A DNA stretch of 64,000 nt from assembly GCF_026125825.1 (NCBI RefSeq), contig NZ_JAHCKK010000008.1, forward strand, positions 1 to 64,000, in the 5' to 3' direction. Within the stretch, counting starts at the first letter, position 1. Each line of letters opens with the position of its first letter. This document shows positions 49,767 through 61,533 of this stretch, one piece after another. The notes under the pieces were generated by a model that searched no databases, was not told the origin of the DNA, and saw only the letters and a list, made by a program, of their open reading frames with translations. A program made the position numbers and the translations under genes. This DNA is from Hydrogenophaga sp. Lineage in GTDB: Bacteria > Pseudomonadota > Gammaproteobacteria > Burkholderiales > Burkholderiaceae_C.

Positions 49767-50231
49767 ATGCCGCACACGCCCGAACAGCAACTCGTGCGCT
49801 TCTTCCATTTCCTGGACGCACGCCGCTACGACCGCCTGCTCGACCTGATGACGCCCGACGCCTACTGGCTGCGCCAGGGCCAGCCGCTGCGGGGGCGCGA
49901 GCAGGCGCTGCAGACCCTGCAGGGCCGCCATGCCGGCATGCGCGTGCGCCACGCGGTGACCAACGTCGTGTGCGACGACGACGAACGGGACCCCGTGTGG
50001 CAGGCCCATGCCGAGGCGCTGGCCATCGGGGCTGCCCACGACAGCGTGTTCACCTCCCACTACCTCACCGCCTACCGTTTCGACGACCCCGCCGACCAGG
50101 CGCCCCCCTGGCGCATCCCCGGGCCACACAAGTTCTCGGTCGTGCACACGCGCTTCGTGCGCGCGCAGGAAGGCTGGCGCATCGCCGCGCAGCTGATGCT
50201 GCCGGAGTTCGTGTTCGACGCGCACGCCTGA
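49767..50231 (+). CDS. SnoaL-like / NTF2-fold protein
   Basis: A 154-residue NTF2-like protein beginning MPHTPEQQLVRFFHFLDARR. The pocket region reads 'PDAYWLRQGQPLRGREQ', then DSVFTSHYLTAYRF and VHTRFVRAQEGWRIA, the last being the canonical final strand of SnoaL/ring-hydroxylating-dioxygenase beta-type folds. No catalytic residues are assignable. It starts 7 bp after the Bug gene, so it likely serves the same pathway, perhaps as an isomerase or cyclase-like step. Confidence 0.75.
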   Translation: MPHTPEQQLVRFFHFLDARRYDRLLDLMTPDAYWLRQGQPLRGREQALQTLQGRHAGMRVRHAVTNVVCDDDERDPVWQAHAEALAIGAAHDSVFTSHYLTAYRFDDPADQAPPWRIPGPHKFSVVHTRFVRAQEGWRIAAQLMLPEFVFDAHA

Positions 50232-50318
50232 CCCCGGCACCTCCCCCATCTGTGCATCGGTCTGCGGGCCGTCGCGCATAGACTGGCATGACCGCCATCC
50301 AACGGGAGGGACTGCACC

Positions 50319-50678
50319 ATGGTGGACCACAGCAGCGCCGACCAGATCCCACCCGAGCTGGTGCAGGCCATCCGGCAGACGCAGGCCGAGCGCGAGCGCC
50401 TGCGGCAGGCGCATCCCGAGCTCTTCGCCGCTGTGTCGGCGGCCATGTTCCACCGCGATCCGGTCGAGATCAACTACCACTTCAACACCGACGAATACGA
50501 CGCGGAAGCGGGCACGGTGATCCCCAGGCTGAAGGACTGTGCGTCGGCCGGGGAAGTGGCCAACGTGCTGCACGAAGAGTTCGTGCGCTGGTTTGGCGCC
50601 GAGACGGCCGGCCCACGCGAGCGCTACCTCCCCCTCTCGGAAGACATCTGGGCGATGTGGACGGGGCGAGCCAGCTGA
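50319..50678 (+). CDS. hypothetical protein, 119 residues
   Basis: A 119-residue acidic protein with a strong GGGAGGG ribosome site. 'MVDHSSADQIPPELVQAIRQ' is followed by an amphipathic helix, then HRDPVEINYHFNTDEYDAEA and 'HEEFVRWFGAETAGP'. The pattern resembles small immunity or adaptor-like proteins of Burkholderiales, but I do not recognise a family. It begins a row of two small plus-strand genes (with 50790-51062) after the SnoaL gene. Confidence 0.65.
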   Translation: MVDHSSADQIPPELVQAIRQTQAERERLRQAHPELFAAVSAAMFHRDPVEINYHFNTDEYDAEAGTVIPRLKDCASAGEVANVLHEEFVRWFGAETAGPRERYLPLSEDIWAMWTGRAS

Positions 50679-50789
50679 CCCGCCAGGCGCGCGAGGGTAT
50701 CCAGCGCGCGGCATTGCCTATATTCTTCGTCAGGGCCCGGCACTGCCGCCGCCCGCCCGCCTTTCCCGACAACCACGCAGGAGACCCAC

Positions 50790-51062
50790 ATGATCGACAA
50801 GGCTCAGGCCGACATGGCCAAAACACTCTGGGACCAGTCCAAGGCGGCTGCCCAGCAGGCCCATGAGGCGTGGTGGATGGTGCTGAAATCCCAGAAGGCG
50901 CTGCTCGACTCCATGCGAGGGGTGGGCTTGCCGTTCGAGGTGGCCGCCGATCAGTTCGAGAAACTGATGCAGTTCCATGCCGAGCAGCACAAGGCCGCGC
51001 TGGATCACATGGACAAGATGTCCGTCGACTTCGGGCGGGCCGTCGCGAAGCAGAAGAAGTAG
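50790..51062 (+). CDS. small amphipathic helical protein (phasin-like)
   Basis: A 90-residue, entirely helical, Met/Lys/Ala/Gln-rich protein that begins MIDKAQADMAKTLWDQSKAA. A good CAGGAGA ribosome site precedes the ATG, and a -10-like TATATT lies at 50719-50724. The heptad-like spacing and 'FEVAADQFEKLMQFHAEQHKAALDHMD' recall short phasins that coat polyhydroxyalkanoate granules, but the length is half that of typical phasins. The role is unproven. Confidence 0.6.
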   Translation: MIDKAQADMAKTLWDQSKAAAQQAHEAWWMVLKSQKALLDSMRGVGLPFEVAADQFEKLMQFHAEQHKAALDHMDKMSVDFGRAVAKQKK

Positions 51063-51159
51063 CGCGACCCGCGTTCGCCCCCGTGCCGGGGCATGCGGCC
51101 CCAGACTGGCTCGACATCCTGGTCGAGCAACCTGGCGCGCGCCTGAGCCACGGGAGACG

Positions 51160-51648
51160 TCAATCCACGTCCTGGACCAAGGCCACGTTCGTCGACGACA
51201 GTGGCTCGTGCTGAGCGTGCAGCCAATCCCGCATCCAGCTCGACCACTCAAAGAACCGATCGGCCGTGACATCGTCAATGGACTGGAACCCGTGTTGGTC
51301 GGCCACCTCCGCCACAAGCCGTCCCTTCTCGGCCGAGTACGCCACGGTCGTGGTGCTCTGAATGACCCCGTGTGCGTCGAGCGCGAGGAAAACAATCTTG
51401 ACGGGTGGTCGGTGGTCCGCCAAGCGCTTGACGGCTTCATCCTTCCTGCCGGACGCAAAGGCTTCCAGCACCGCGCCCAGGTCAGGGAATTGCCTGAGAT
51501 AGGCGGCCTTTTGATCCGTGGATGCTTTGTACACGGTGCCGACGCCCAGCTCAGGCGGTGTCAGCCGGGCACCAGGATTCACCCCCTTCGGGGCAGCGCT
51601 AGCGACCGGGTTTAAATTCGAAGCAGAGAGATTGGCACTTTTCATCAT
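51160..51648 (-). CDS. hypothetical protein, 162 residues
   Basis: A soluble protein starting MMKSANLSASNLNPVASAAP; a longer frame to 51735 has no ribosome site. The C-terminal half 'VKIVFLALDAHGVIQSTTTVAYSAEKGRLVAEVADQHGF' looks like a small alpha/beta domain, and the end is DVTADRFFEWSSWMRDWLHA. Base composition is slightly lower in GC than its neighbours. No family recognised. It converges on the small phasin-like gene with a 97 bp gap. Confidence 0.55.
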   Translation of the reverse strand: MMKSANLSASNLNPVASAAPKGVNPGARLTPPELGVGTVYKASTDQKAAYLRQFPDLGAVLEAFASGRKDEAVKRLADHRPPVKIVFLALDAHGVIQSTTTVAYSAEKGRLVAEVADQHGFQSIDDVTADRFFEWSSWMRDWLHAQHEPLSSTNVALVQDVD

Positions 51649-51847
51649 CCGGCAAGTATTCGCCTTGCGCGGGCAACGAGGAAGATGTCTATCCGTGGTG
51701 ACCAGCAATGAGAACGAACCGCCCACTCCAGGCAACGAGACGCACCCCGATCACCGAAGGGCTGCCGCACACCCAAATAGAGACGCCGCTGGCCAGCGCA
51801 TGATCTTCCGGGGCTTCGAGGTGATCCTCGACGCCTGAGCCAGGCGC

Positions 51848-52273
51848 TCAGGCGCCTGCCGCGCAGTGCCGCGGCAGGAAGTCCACCAGCCACTTCATCT
51901 GCACGGCGTCGTGCGCGTCCACGCCATCGAGCACCAGCACGCCCTGCGCGTCCCCGGCAGGCGCCACGCGCACCGCGTGGTTGCCGGTGGTGGCGTCCTT
52001 CTCCACCACGGCCGCAGAACGCTGCAACGCCACCTGCACCGGCTCGCGGTCGCGCAGGAAACGCCGGGCTTGCGCCTGCAGCACGCAGCCCGGCAGCAGC
52101 TCGTAATGCCAGTGGTGGTCGAGCTGGCGCCGGTGGCCCAGGTGGTGCATGGCGCCCAGGGCCTTGTCCAGCGCCATGTCGTGGCTGAGATGGAGCGCGC
52201 CATCTTCGCTGGGGTAGCCGTCGGCGCAGGCCACCAGCAGCGCAGCCAGCGCCAGCAGCAGCCCCCGCCTCAC
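51848..52273 (-). CDS. hypothetical lipoprotein, 141 residues
   Basis: A 141-residue protein with a lipobox in LALAALLVAC (C16). The mature part contains 'HHLGHRRQLDHHWHYELLPGC', rich in His, then 'VLVLDGVDAHDAVQMKWLVDFLPRHC'. The His clusters suggest metal binding but no family is recognised. Its start overlaps the Bax-inhibitor stop by 4 bases, so the two are translationally coupled. Confidence 0.65.
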   Translation of the reverse strand: MRRGLLLALAALLVACADGYPSEDGALHLSHDMALDKALGAMHHLGHRRQLDHHWHYELLPGCVLQAQARRFLRDREPVQVALQRSAAVVEKDATTGNHAVRVAPAGDAQGVLVLDGVDAHDAVQMKWLVDFLPRHCAAGA

Positions 52274-52965
52274 TCTTCGCGGCCGCCGGCGATGCCCAGC
52301 AGGGCCAAGAGGCTCTGGAAGATGTTGAACAGGCTCAGGTACACGCCCAGGGTGGCGGTGATGTAGTTGGTCTCCTCGCCGTCGCGCACGCGCTTGAGGT
52401 CATAGAGGATGAAGGCCGAAAAGATGCCGATGGCCAGCACCGAGAGCGTGATCATGAGCGCGCTGGACTGGATGAACACGTTGGCGATGCCAGCCACGAT
52501 CAGCATGATCATGCCGATGAACAGGAACTTGCCCATGTTGCCCAGGTCGCGCTTGATGACGGTGGACAGCGTGGCCATGCCGAGGAAGATCGCACCGGTG
52601 CCGGCGAAGGCGGTCATGATCAGGCCCGCACCGTTGGCCAGGCCCAGCACCGAGCCGATCAGGCGCGAGAGCATCAGGCCCATGAAGAAGGTGAAGGCCA
52701 GCAGCACGGGCACGCCGGCGGCGGAGTTTTTGGTCTTTTCGATCGCGAACATGAAGGCGAAGGCGCCCCCCAGGAAGACCGCGATGCCCAGGAAGCCGGT
52801 GAGCGGCGCGGTGATGCCGGTGACGACGCCCAGCCAGGCCCCCAGCACGGTGGGGATCATGGACAGCGCGAGCAGCCAGTAGGTGTTGCGCAGCACGCGG
52901 TTGCGTTCTACGGCCACGGCCTGCCCAGCGGCGGCGGGAGAAGAAAGGTCGAAATGCGGGTTCAT
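52270..52965 (-). CDS. Bax inhibitor-1 / YccA family membrane protein
   Basis: A 231-residue protein with seven predicted helices. It starts MNPHFDLSSPAAAGQAVAVE. It shows the family features RNTYWLLALSMIPTVLGAWLG and 'FILYDLKRVRDGEETNYITATLGVYLSLFNIFQSLL', the conserved C-terminal segment of YccA, which modulates FtsH in E. coli. The short acidic end GGREE differs from some members. Its TGA overlaps the start of the lipoprotein gene downstream. Confidence 0.95.
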   Translation of the reverse strand: MNPHFDLSSPAAAGQAVAVERNRVLRNTYWLLALSMIPTVLGAWLGVVTGITAPLTGFLGIAVFLGGAFAFMFAIEKTKNSAAGVPVLLAFTFFMGLMLSRLIGSVLGLANGAGLIMTAFAGTGAIFLGMATLSTVIKRDLGNMGKFLFIGMIMLIVAGIANVFIQSSALMITLSVLAIGIFSAFILYDLKRVRDGEETNYITATLGVYLSLFNIFQSLLALLGIAGGREE

Positions 52966-53014
52966 GGGAGTCCTTGAAAAAACAAAGGGTGGTTGAAAGA
53001 AAGAGAAAGCGGGA

Positions 53015-53401
<387 letters not shown>

Positions 53402-53479
53402 GGAACGGGGCGCCAGCGGTCTGGCGGAAAAGGGACACCTGGGTGCCGCAGCGGCCTCAGGGCCGCGCGGCGGAAACGG

Positions 53480-53842
53480 TCAGGCGAGGGCGGGCAGGCC
53501 GCGGGGCGGGCGCTGAAGCCCGTCGAGCACGGGCGGCGTGAGGTCTTGCGCCGCGGGCGGCGAAGGCGTGCGCAGGTGTTCGCCCGGGGCGGACGTGGCA
53601 ATGGGCACGTCCAGGCATTCGGGCAGGTCGGCCTGGGCGTCGGCCAGGCCATGCTCAGGCCAGTGATCGGCGCTCAGGCCCTCGTCGGTCGCCGGTTGGG
53701 CGGCGGCGGCGGCCGCCTCGATCACCAGGCTTTGCGCGTGGGCGGCCTCGAGGGCCTCCCCCCCATGCGAAGGCCCGAATGCCCACGCACCCGCACTCAG
53801 GAAGAGGTGCAGGGCGAAGACGGCGGCAAGCCAAGGGCGCAT
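53480..53842 (-). CDS. hypothetical secreted protein, 120 residues
   Basis: A 120-residue protein with a signal peptide (MRPWLAAVFALHLFLSAGAWA|FG) and an Ala/Pro-rich mature part. It includes SADHWPEHGLADAQADLPEC and ends 'LQRPPRGLPALA'. Such short His/Cys-containing exported proteins often lie near cation efflux genes in Burkholderiales, but no efflux system is seen here. It lies between the TerC-like gene and the Bcr/CflA-like transporter on the same strand. I recognise no family. Confidence 0.55.
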   Translation of the reverse strand: MRPWLAAVFALHLFLSAGAWAFGPSHGGEALEAAHAQSLVIEAAAAAAQPATDEGLSADHWPEHGLADAQADLPECLDVPIATSAPGEHLRTPSPPAAQDLTPPVLDGLQRPPRGLPALA

Positions 53843-53882
53843 GGTCGGGCCAGTATACCGGCGCACTTGCCCGAACGTGTGG

Positions 53883-55088
53883 TCAGCGGGCCGCAGCGCG
53901 GCGCGCGGCCTGGCCGTGCTGCAACCGTGCCATGGCCAGGGCGGCGCAGGCCGAGAGCGCCAACATCAGCCAGCCCAGGTTCACGGCGCCGTCGTGCGGC
54001 ACCAGGCCCACCACGAAGCCGCCCACCGCGCCCATGAGCTGCTGCATCAGGCCGGCCACGGCGGCGGCCGCACCCGCCAGGGCCGGCAGCAGGCCCACGG
54101 TGCCGATGAGCGTGGGCGGCACCAGCAGGCCGTGTCCCATGCCCAGCAGCAGCAGGGGCAACGAGAGCGCCAGCGGCGTGTCCACCCCGGCCAGCGCGAG
54201 CGCGAGCATGAGGCCGATGCCCAGCAACGAGCTGCCCTGGCCCAGCCGCATCACCGTGCGTTCGCCGATGCGGTGCACCAGGTGGGTGGTGAGGTAATTG
54301 CCGACGATGTAGGCCAGCGGCACCATCATGATGTGGTAGCCGATGCCCGCCGGGCCCACACCGTAGCTGCCGAGCACGATGGGGGCGCCCGCAAGGAAGG
54401 CGTAGAAGGTGGCGGTGGTCATGGAGAGCAGGGCCACGTAAAGCAGGAAGCCTGGCGCGCGCGCCAGTTGCGCGTAGGACGAAGCCATGTCGCGCAGCCA
54501 GTGCGTCTGCTGCGCATCGGCCGGGGCGGTGTGATCGGGCAGGCCGCGCCAGGCAGCGACGAACAGCACGAGGGCCAGCCCCGTCAGCAGCACGAAGTTG
54601 GCCTGCCAGCCCAGGCGCACGTGGAGTTGCCCGCCGATGATGGTGGCCAGGGGCGGGACCAGGCCCATGGCCATGCCGATGTAGGCCATCACACGGGTGC
54701 GCTCGGGGCCGTCGAACAGGTCCTGCACCATGGCGCGGCCCACCACCATCCCGGCCGCGCAGCCGGCGCCCTGCAGCACCCGCGCAGCGGTGAGCATGAG
54801 CAGATCGCCCGCGAGCGCGGCCAGCAGCGAGCCCAGCCCGCCCAGGGCAATGCCGAGCAGCAGGATCTTCTTGCGCCCGAGCCGATCGGACAAGGGACCG
54901 TACAGCAGTTGCAGCCCGCCATACGCCACCACGTAGCCGCTGAAGGTGAGCTGCACCGCGGCCTGGTTGGAGCCGAAGATCGCGCCCCACCCCTGCATGG
55001 ACGGGATGCAGATGGTCATGGCCAGCAGGCCAAAGGCGAGTTGCGCGACGAGGTTGGCGATCAGGGCGCCGTGGCGGGGGGCGGTCAT
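53883..55088 (-). CDS. MFS drug-efflux transporter, Bcr/CflA type
   Basis: A 401-residue transporter with twelve helices. The MFS motif A region reads YGPLSDRLGRKKILL after helix 2, and 'AARVLQGAGCAAGMVVGRAMVQDLF' is the Bcr/CflA-type motif in helices 4-5. 'GMGHGLLVPPTLIG' follows in the C-terminal half. Members export bicyclomycin, chloramphenicol or sulfonamides, but substrate cannot be predicted. The start MTAPRHGALIAN was chosen over longer frames. It is divergent from the mrp operon across 265 bp. Confidence 0.92.
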   Translation of the reverse strand: MTAPRHGALIANLVAQLAFGLLAMTICIPSMQGWGAIFGSNQAAVQLTFSGYVVAYGGLQLLYGPLSDRLGRKKILLLGIALGGLGSLLAALAGDLLMLTAARVLQGAGCAAGMVVGRAMVQDLFDGPERTRVMAYIGMAMGLVPPLATIIGGQLHVRLGWQANFVLLTGLALVLFVAAWRGLPDHTAPADAQQTHWLRDMASSYAQLARAPGFLLYVALLSMTTATFYAFLAGAPIVLGSYGVGPAGIGYHIMMVPLAYIVGNYLTTHLVHRIGERTVMRLGQGSSLLGIGLMLALALAGVDTPLALSLPLLLLGMGHGLLVPPTLIGTVGLLPALAGAAAAVAGLMQQLMGAVGGFVVGLVPHDGAVNLGWLMLALSACAALAMARLQHGQAARRAAAR

Positions 55089-55353
55089 GGGTCTGGGTCT
55101 TGGCGAAAGGCAACCGGGCATGGTGCCACAAAGCCTCTGGCCACTGGGGCGGCGAGGTCGGGTGCGCCGGTCATTCGGTCGCTGGCCGCTCGCGCCCGGC
55201 TCACCGGGCGCACGCGAGGCTGGAGTGCGCCGATCTGTTGCTGCCCCACCCCCGGCCCGCCGCGACACCGAAAAGAGAAAAAACCGCGAGACAAGTCCCG
55301 GGGAGAGGAACCCTGGAGGCACTGCAAACTCATGCCACTAAACTCAAAGGCCC

Positions 55354-58301
<2,948 letters not shown>

Positions 58302-58302
<1 letters not shown>

Positions 58303-58646
58303 TGGAACTCGTCATGGCCATCGCCATCGGCGCCCTCACCACCTGCGGCGTGTGGCTGATGCTGCGCCCGCGCACCTACCAGGTCATCATGGGCCTGTGC
58401 CTGCTCGGCTATGGCGTCAACCTGTTCATCTTCAGCATGGGCCGGCTCTCCGTGGACAGCGAACCCGTGCTCACACCCGGGCTGGAAGCCACGCTGCTGC
58501 AGTACGACGACCCGATGCCGCAGGCCCTGGTGCTCACCGCCATCGTGATCGGCTTCGCCATGACCGCACTGTTCCTGGTCGTGCTGCTTGCGCAGCGCGG
58601 CTTCTTCGGCAATGACCACGTGGACGGACAGGGGGACGCGGAGTGA
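58302..58646 (+). CDS. mrpC: Mrp/Pha antiporter subunit C
   Basis: A 114-residue NuoK-like subunit with three helices. MELVMAIAIGALTTCGVWLM and 'GLCLLGYGVNLFIFSMG' precede 'DPMPQALVLTAIVIGFAMTAL', the conserved MnhC block. It overlaps subunit A by one base and subunit D by four. Confidence 0.95.
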
Positions 58647-60364
58647 CGGGAGGACCGATCCAGGCGATCACCGCGGCGCTCATGCCGCATTTGATGATCG
58701 CGCCCATTCTGCTGCCCCTGGTCACGGCCTGCGTGCTGCTGTTCCTGCGCGATCGCCAGCACCGCACCAAGGCCACCATCAGCCTGAGCGCCACGGTCAT
58801 CAACCTGGCGGTGGCCGTGGCGCTGCTGGTCTGGAGCAAGCAGGGCGAGGGGCCCAGCGCGTTCGGCGTCTACCTGCCGGGCAACTGGGACGTGCCCTAC
58901 GGCATCGTGCTCGTGCTCGACCGCCTCTCGGGCCTCATGCTGCTGCTGGCGGCGATGGTGGCCCTGATGGCGCTGCTCTTCGCGCTGGCGCGCTGGCACA
59001 AGGCCGGAGCGCATTTCCATCCGCTGTTCCAGATCCAGATCATGGGCCTGAACGGCGCCTTCCTCACGGGCGACCTCTTCAACCTCTTCGTGTTCTTCGA
59101 GGTCATGCTGGCCGCGTCCTACGGCCTGCTGCTGCACGGTTCGGGGCCTTCGCGCGTGAAGGCCGGCTTGCAGTACATCTCGATCAACCTGGCCGCCTCC
59201 TCGCTGTTCCTGGTGGGCGCCTCGATGATCTACGGCGTCACCGGCACGCTCAACATGGCCGACCTGGCCGCGCGCATTCCCGACGTGGCCTCGGCCGACC
59301 GCGCGCTGCTGCACGCCGCCTGCGCCATCCTGGCGGTGGCCTTCCTCGCCAAGGCCGCGATGTGGCCGCTCAACTTCTGGCTGGTGCCCGCCTACTCCAG
59401 CGCCAGCGCCCCCTCGGCGGCGATGTTCGCGCTGCTCACCAAGGTGGGCATCTACGTCTTGCTGCGGCTCTCGACCCTGCTCTTCTCGCCCGAGGCCGGC
59501 CATTCGGCGGGCTTTGGCAGCGAGTGGCTGGCCTGGGGCGGCATGGCCACGCTGGCCTTTGGCGCCATCGGCATGCTGGCCTCGCAACGGCCCGCGCGGC
59601 TGGCGGGCTTCTCGGTGATCGTGTCCTCCGGGACCTTGCTCGCGGTGCTGGGCTTCGCGCGGCCCGAACTCACCGCCAGCGCGCTGTATTACCTGCCCAG
59701 CTCCACCCTGGCGGTCGCGGCCTTCTTCCTGCTGGCCGAACTGATGGACCGCTCGCGCACCGACCCGGCGAGCCAGCGCGCGCCGGAAGATGAAGAGGAC
59801 CACCTGCCGTTCGCCCTGGCCGACCTGGAGATCGCCCGGACCGCCAACCTCGACGAGGACGAGGAGGTGCTGATCGGTCGCGCGATTCCCGCGACCACCG
59901 CGCTGCTCGGCCTGGCCTTCATCTGCTGCACGGTGCTCGTGGCCGGATTGCCGCCGCTCTCGGGCTTCATCGGCAAGTTCGCCATGCTCTCGGCGCTGCT
60001 CCCGCTGCAAAGCGGCACCCCGGCCGTGAGCGCGGCCAGCTGGACGCTGATGGTGCTGGTCATCACCTCCGGCCTGTTCGCGCTGGTGGCGCTCTCGCGC
60101 ACCGGCATTCGCTTCTTCTGGGCGCCGATGGAGCGTGGCGGGCACATGCTGCGTGTGGCCGAGTACGTGCCCATCGCCGTGCTGATCGGCCTGTGCGTGC
60201 TGTTCACGGTGCGCGGCGAGGCGGTGATGCGCTACGCCGCTGCCACGGCCAGCTCGCTCTACCACCCGCGCGGCTACATCGACGCCGTGTTCTCGGCCAG
60301 GCCGCTGCCCACCGCCACCAACGCCGAGCGCCTGGGCGTGCCCGTGCCGGAGAAGCAGCCATGA
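58643..60364 (+). CDS. mrpD: Mrp/Pha antiporter subunit D
   Basis: A 573-residue NuoN/NuoM-like antiporter subunit with about 14 helices. Key regions are 'GLNGAFLTGDLFNLFVFFEVMLAASYGLLLHG', AAMWPLNFWLVPAYSSASAP (with the conserved proton-path Lys region) and PLSGFIGKFAML. A hydrophilic loop at about 370-410 ('EDEEDHLPFALADLE') is larger than in many MrpD proteins. The GTG start overlaps the subunit C stop (GTGA). Confidence 0.96.
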   Translation: MTGGPIQAITAALMPHLMIAPILLPLVTACVLLFLRDRQHRTKATISLSATVINLAVAVALLVWSKQGEGPSAFGVYLPGNWDVPYGIVLVLDRLSGLMLLLAAMVALMALLFALARWHKAGAHFHPLFQIQIMGLNGAFLTGDLFNLFVFFEVMLAASYGLLLHGSGPSRVKAGLQYISINLAASSLFLVGASMIYGVTGTLNMADLAARIPDVASADRALLHAACAILAVAFLAKAAMWPLNFWLVPAYSSASAPSAAMFALLTKVGIYVLLRLSTLLFSPEAGHSAGFGSEWLAWGGMATLAFGAIGMLASQRPARLAGFSVIVSSGTLLAVLGFARPELTASALYYLPSSTLAVAAFFLLAELMDRSRTDPASQRAPEDEEDHLPFALADLEIARTANLDEDEEVLIGRAIPATTALLGLAFICCTVLVAGLPPLSGFIGKFAMLSALLPLQSGTPAVSAASWTLMVLVITSGLFALVALSRTGIRFFWAPMERGGHMLRVAEYVPIAVLIGLCVLFTVRGEAVMRYAAATASSLYHPRGYIDAVFSARPLPTATNAERLGVPVPEKQP

Positions 60365-60852
60365 TGCGGCGCCTGTTTCCCGCCCCTCTGCTGTCGCTGG
60401 CGCTGGTTGCGCTGTGGCTGGTGCTCAACAACCCCTACAGCCTGGGCCACTGGCTCATGGCCCTGGTGCTGGGCTTCGCGGTGCCGCTGCTCACGCAATC
60501 GCTGCGCCCCACGCCCGTGCGCTTCAGACACCCCTGGGTGGCCTTCAAGCTGTTCCTGCGCGTGGGCGTGGACGTGATCGAGTGGAACTGGCGCGTGCTG
60601 CGCGGCACGCTGGGCCGCGGCGAGCGCATGCCCCAGGGCGGCTTCATCACCGTGCCGCTGGACCTGCGCGACCCCAACGGCCTGGCGGTGCTGGCCGCCA
60701 TCATGTGCGTGATCCCGGGCACCATCTGGTCCGAGATCGCGCTGGACCGCAGTGCGCTGCTGGTGCACATCTTCGACCTCAAGGACGCGGCGCACGAGAT
60801 CGCGCTGATCAAGCAGCGCTACGAGCGTCCCCTGATGGAGATCTTTGAATGA
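60361..60852 (+). CDS. mrpE: Mrp/Pha antiporter subunit E
   Basis: A 163-residue subunit. Two N-terminal helices ('LVLNNPYSLGHWLMALVLGF') are followed by a cytoplasmic domain with FITVPLDLRDPNGLAVLAAIMC and 'IPGTIWSEIALDRSALLVHIFDL', the conserved MnhE core. The start is the first of two ATGs overlapping subunit D by four bases. Confidence 0.95.
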   Translation: MMRRLFPAPLLSLALVALWLVLNNPYSLGHWLMALVLGFAVPLLTQSLRPTPVRFRHPWVAFKLFLRVGVDVIEWNWRVLRGTLGRGERMPQGGFITVPLDLRDPNGLAVLAAIMCVIPGTIWSEIALDRSALLVHIFDLKDAAHEIALIKQRYERPLMEIFE

Positions 60853-61127
60853 GTCCCTTCCTCTTCGGTGCCATCGTCTTCACGCTGGCCTGCTATGTGC
60901 TCGCCATGGCGCTGGGCCTGCTGCGCCTGTACCGCGGCCCCACCGCACAGGACCGCGTGCTTGCCATGGACCTGATCTACACCATCGGCATGCTGGTGCT
61001 CATGGTGCTGGCGATCCGCTACCGCAGCGCCATGTACTTCGAGGCCGCGCTGCTGATCGCCGTCTTCGGCTTCGTGAGTTCGGCCGCCATGGCCAAGTTC
61101 CTGCTGCGCGGCGAGGTGATCGAATGA
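60849..61127 (+). CDS. mrpF: Mrp/Pha antiporter subunit F
   Basis: A 92-residue subunit with three helices. LRLYRGPTAQDRVLAMDLIY is the conserved MnhF loop, with Arg/Asp residues essential in homologues. It overlaps subunit E and subunit G by four bases each. Confidence 0.96.
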   Translation: MSPFLFGAIVFTLACYVLAMALGLLRLYRGPTAQDRVLAMDLIYTIGMLVLMVLAIRYRSAMYFEAALLIAVFGFVSSAAMAKFLLRGEVIE

Positions 61128-61525
61128 TGATGCCCGCCGGTGTCTCGCTCTGGGCCGAAATCCCGGTGGCGCTGCTGCTGATCCTCAGCGGCATCTTCAC
61201 GCTCACCGCCGCCATCGGCGTGGTGCGCTTCAAGACCTTCTTCCAGCGCATGCACCCGCCCGCGCTGGCGTTCAGCTTCTCGGCCTGGTGCGTGACGCTG
61301 GCCAGCATCGTCTATTTCTCGGCCCAGGACGAGCGGCTCTCGCTGCACGCCTGGCTGATCATCATCTTCCTCTCGCTCACGGTGCCGGTCACCACCATCC
61401 TGCTGGCGCGCACCGAGCTGTTCCGCCGCCGCATCGGCAACCCCGGCGAGGGCGAGATTCCGCCCTCGCTCAGCCACGTCGTCCCCCGGCCGGCCGAAAG
61501 CGACGAGGCACGCACCAGGGGCTGA
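61124..61525 (+). CDS. mrpG: Mrp/Pha antiporter subunit G
   Basis: A 133-residue subunit with three helices and the MnhG block 'IGVVRFKTFFQRMHPPALAF'. A hydrophilic tail ends EARTRG. Three consecutive ATGs (61124, 61127, 61130) could serve as the start. This is the last gene of the operon. The converging hydrolase gene ends 8 bp beyond its stop. Confidence 0.95.
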   Translation: MMMPAGVSLWAEIPVALLLILSGIFTLTAAIGVVRFKTFFQRMHPPALAFSFSAWCVTLASIVYFSAQDERLSLHAWLIIIFLSLTVPVTTILLARTELFRRRIGNPGEGEIPPSLSHVVPRPAESDEARTRG

Positions 61526-61533
61526 TCGGGCGC

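Noticed and set aside
51570-51600. CCCCCTTCGGGG palindrome as an intergenic repeat
   Set aside because: It lies within the 162-residue hypothetical gene and does not align with the two GC-rich intergenic elements beyond the GC palindrome itself.
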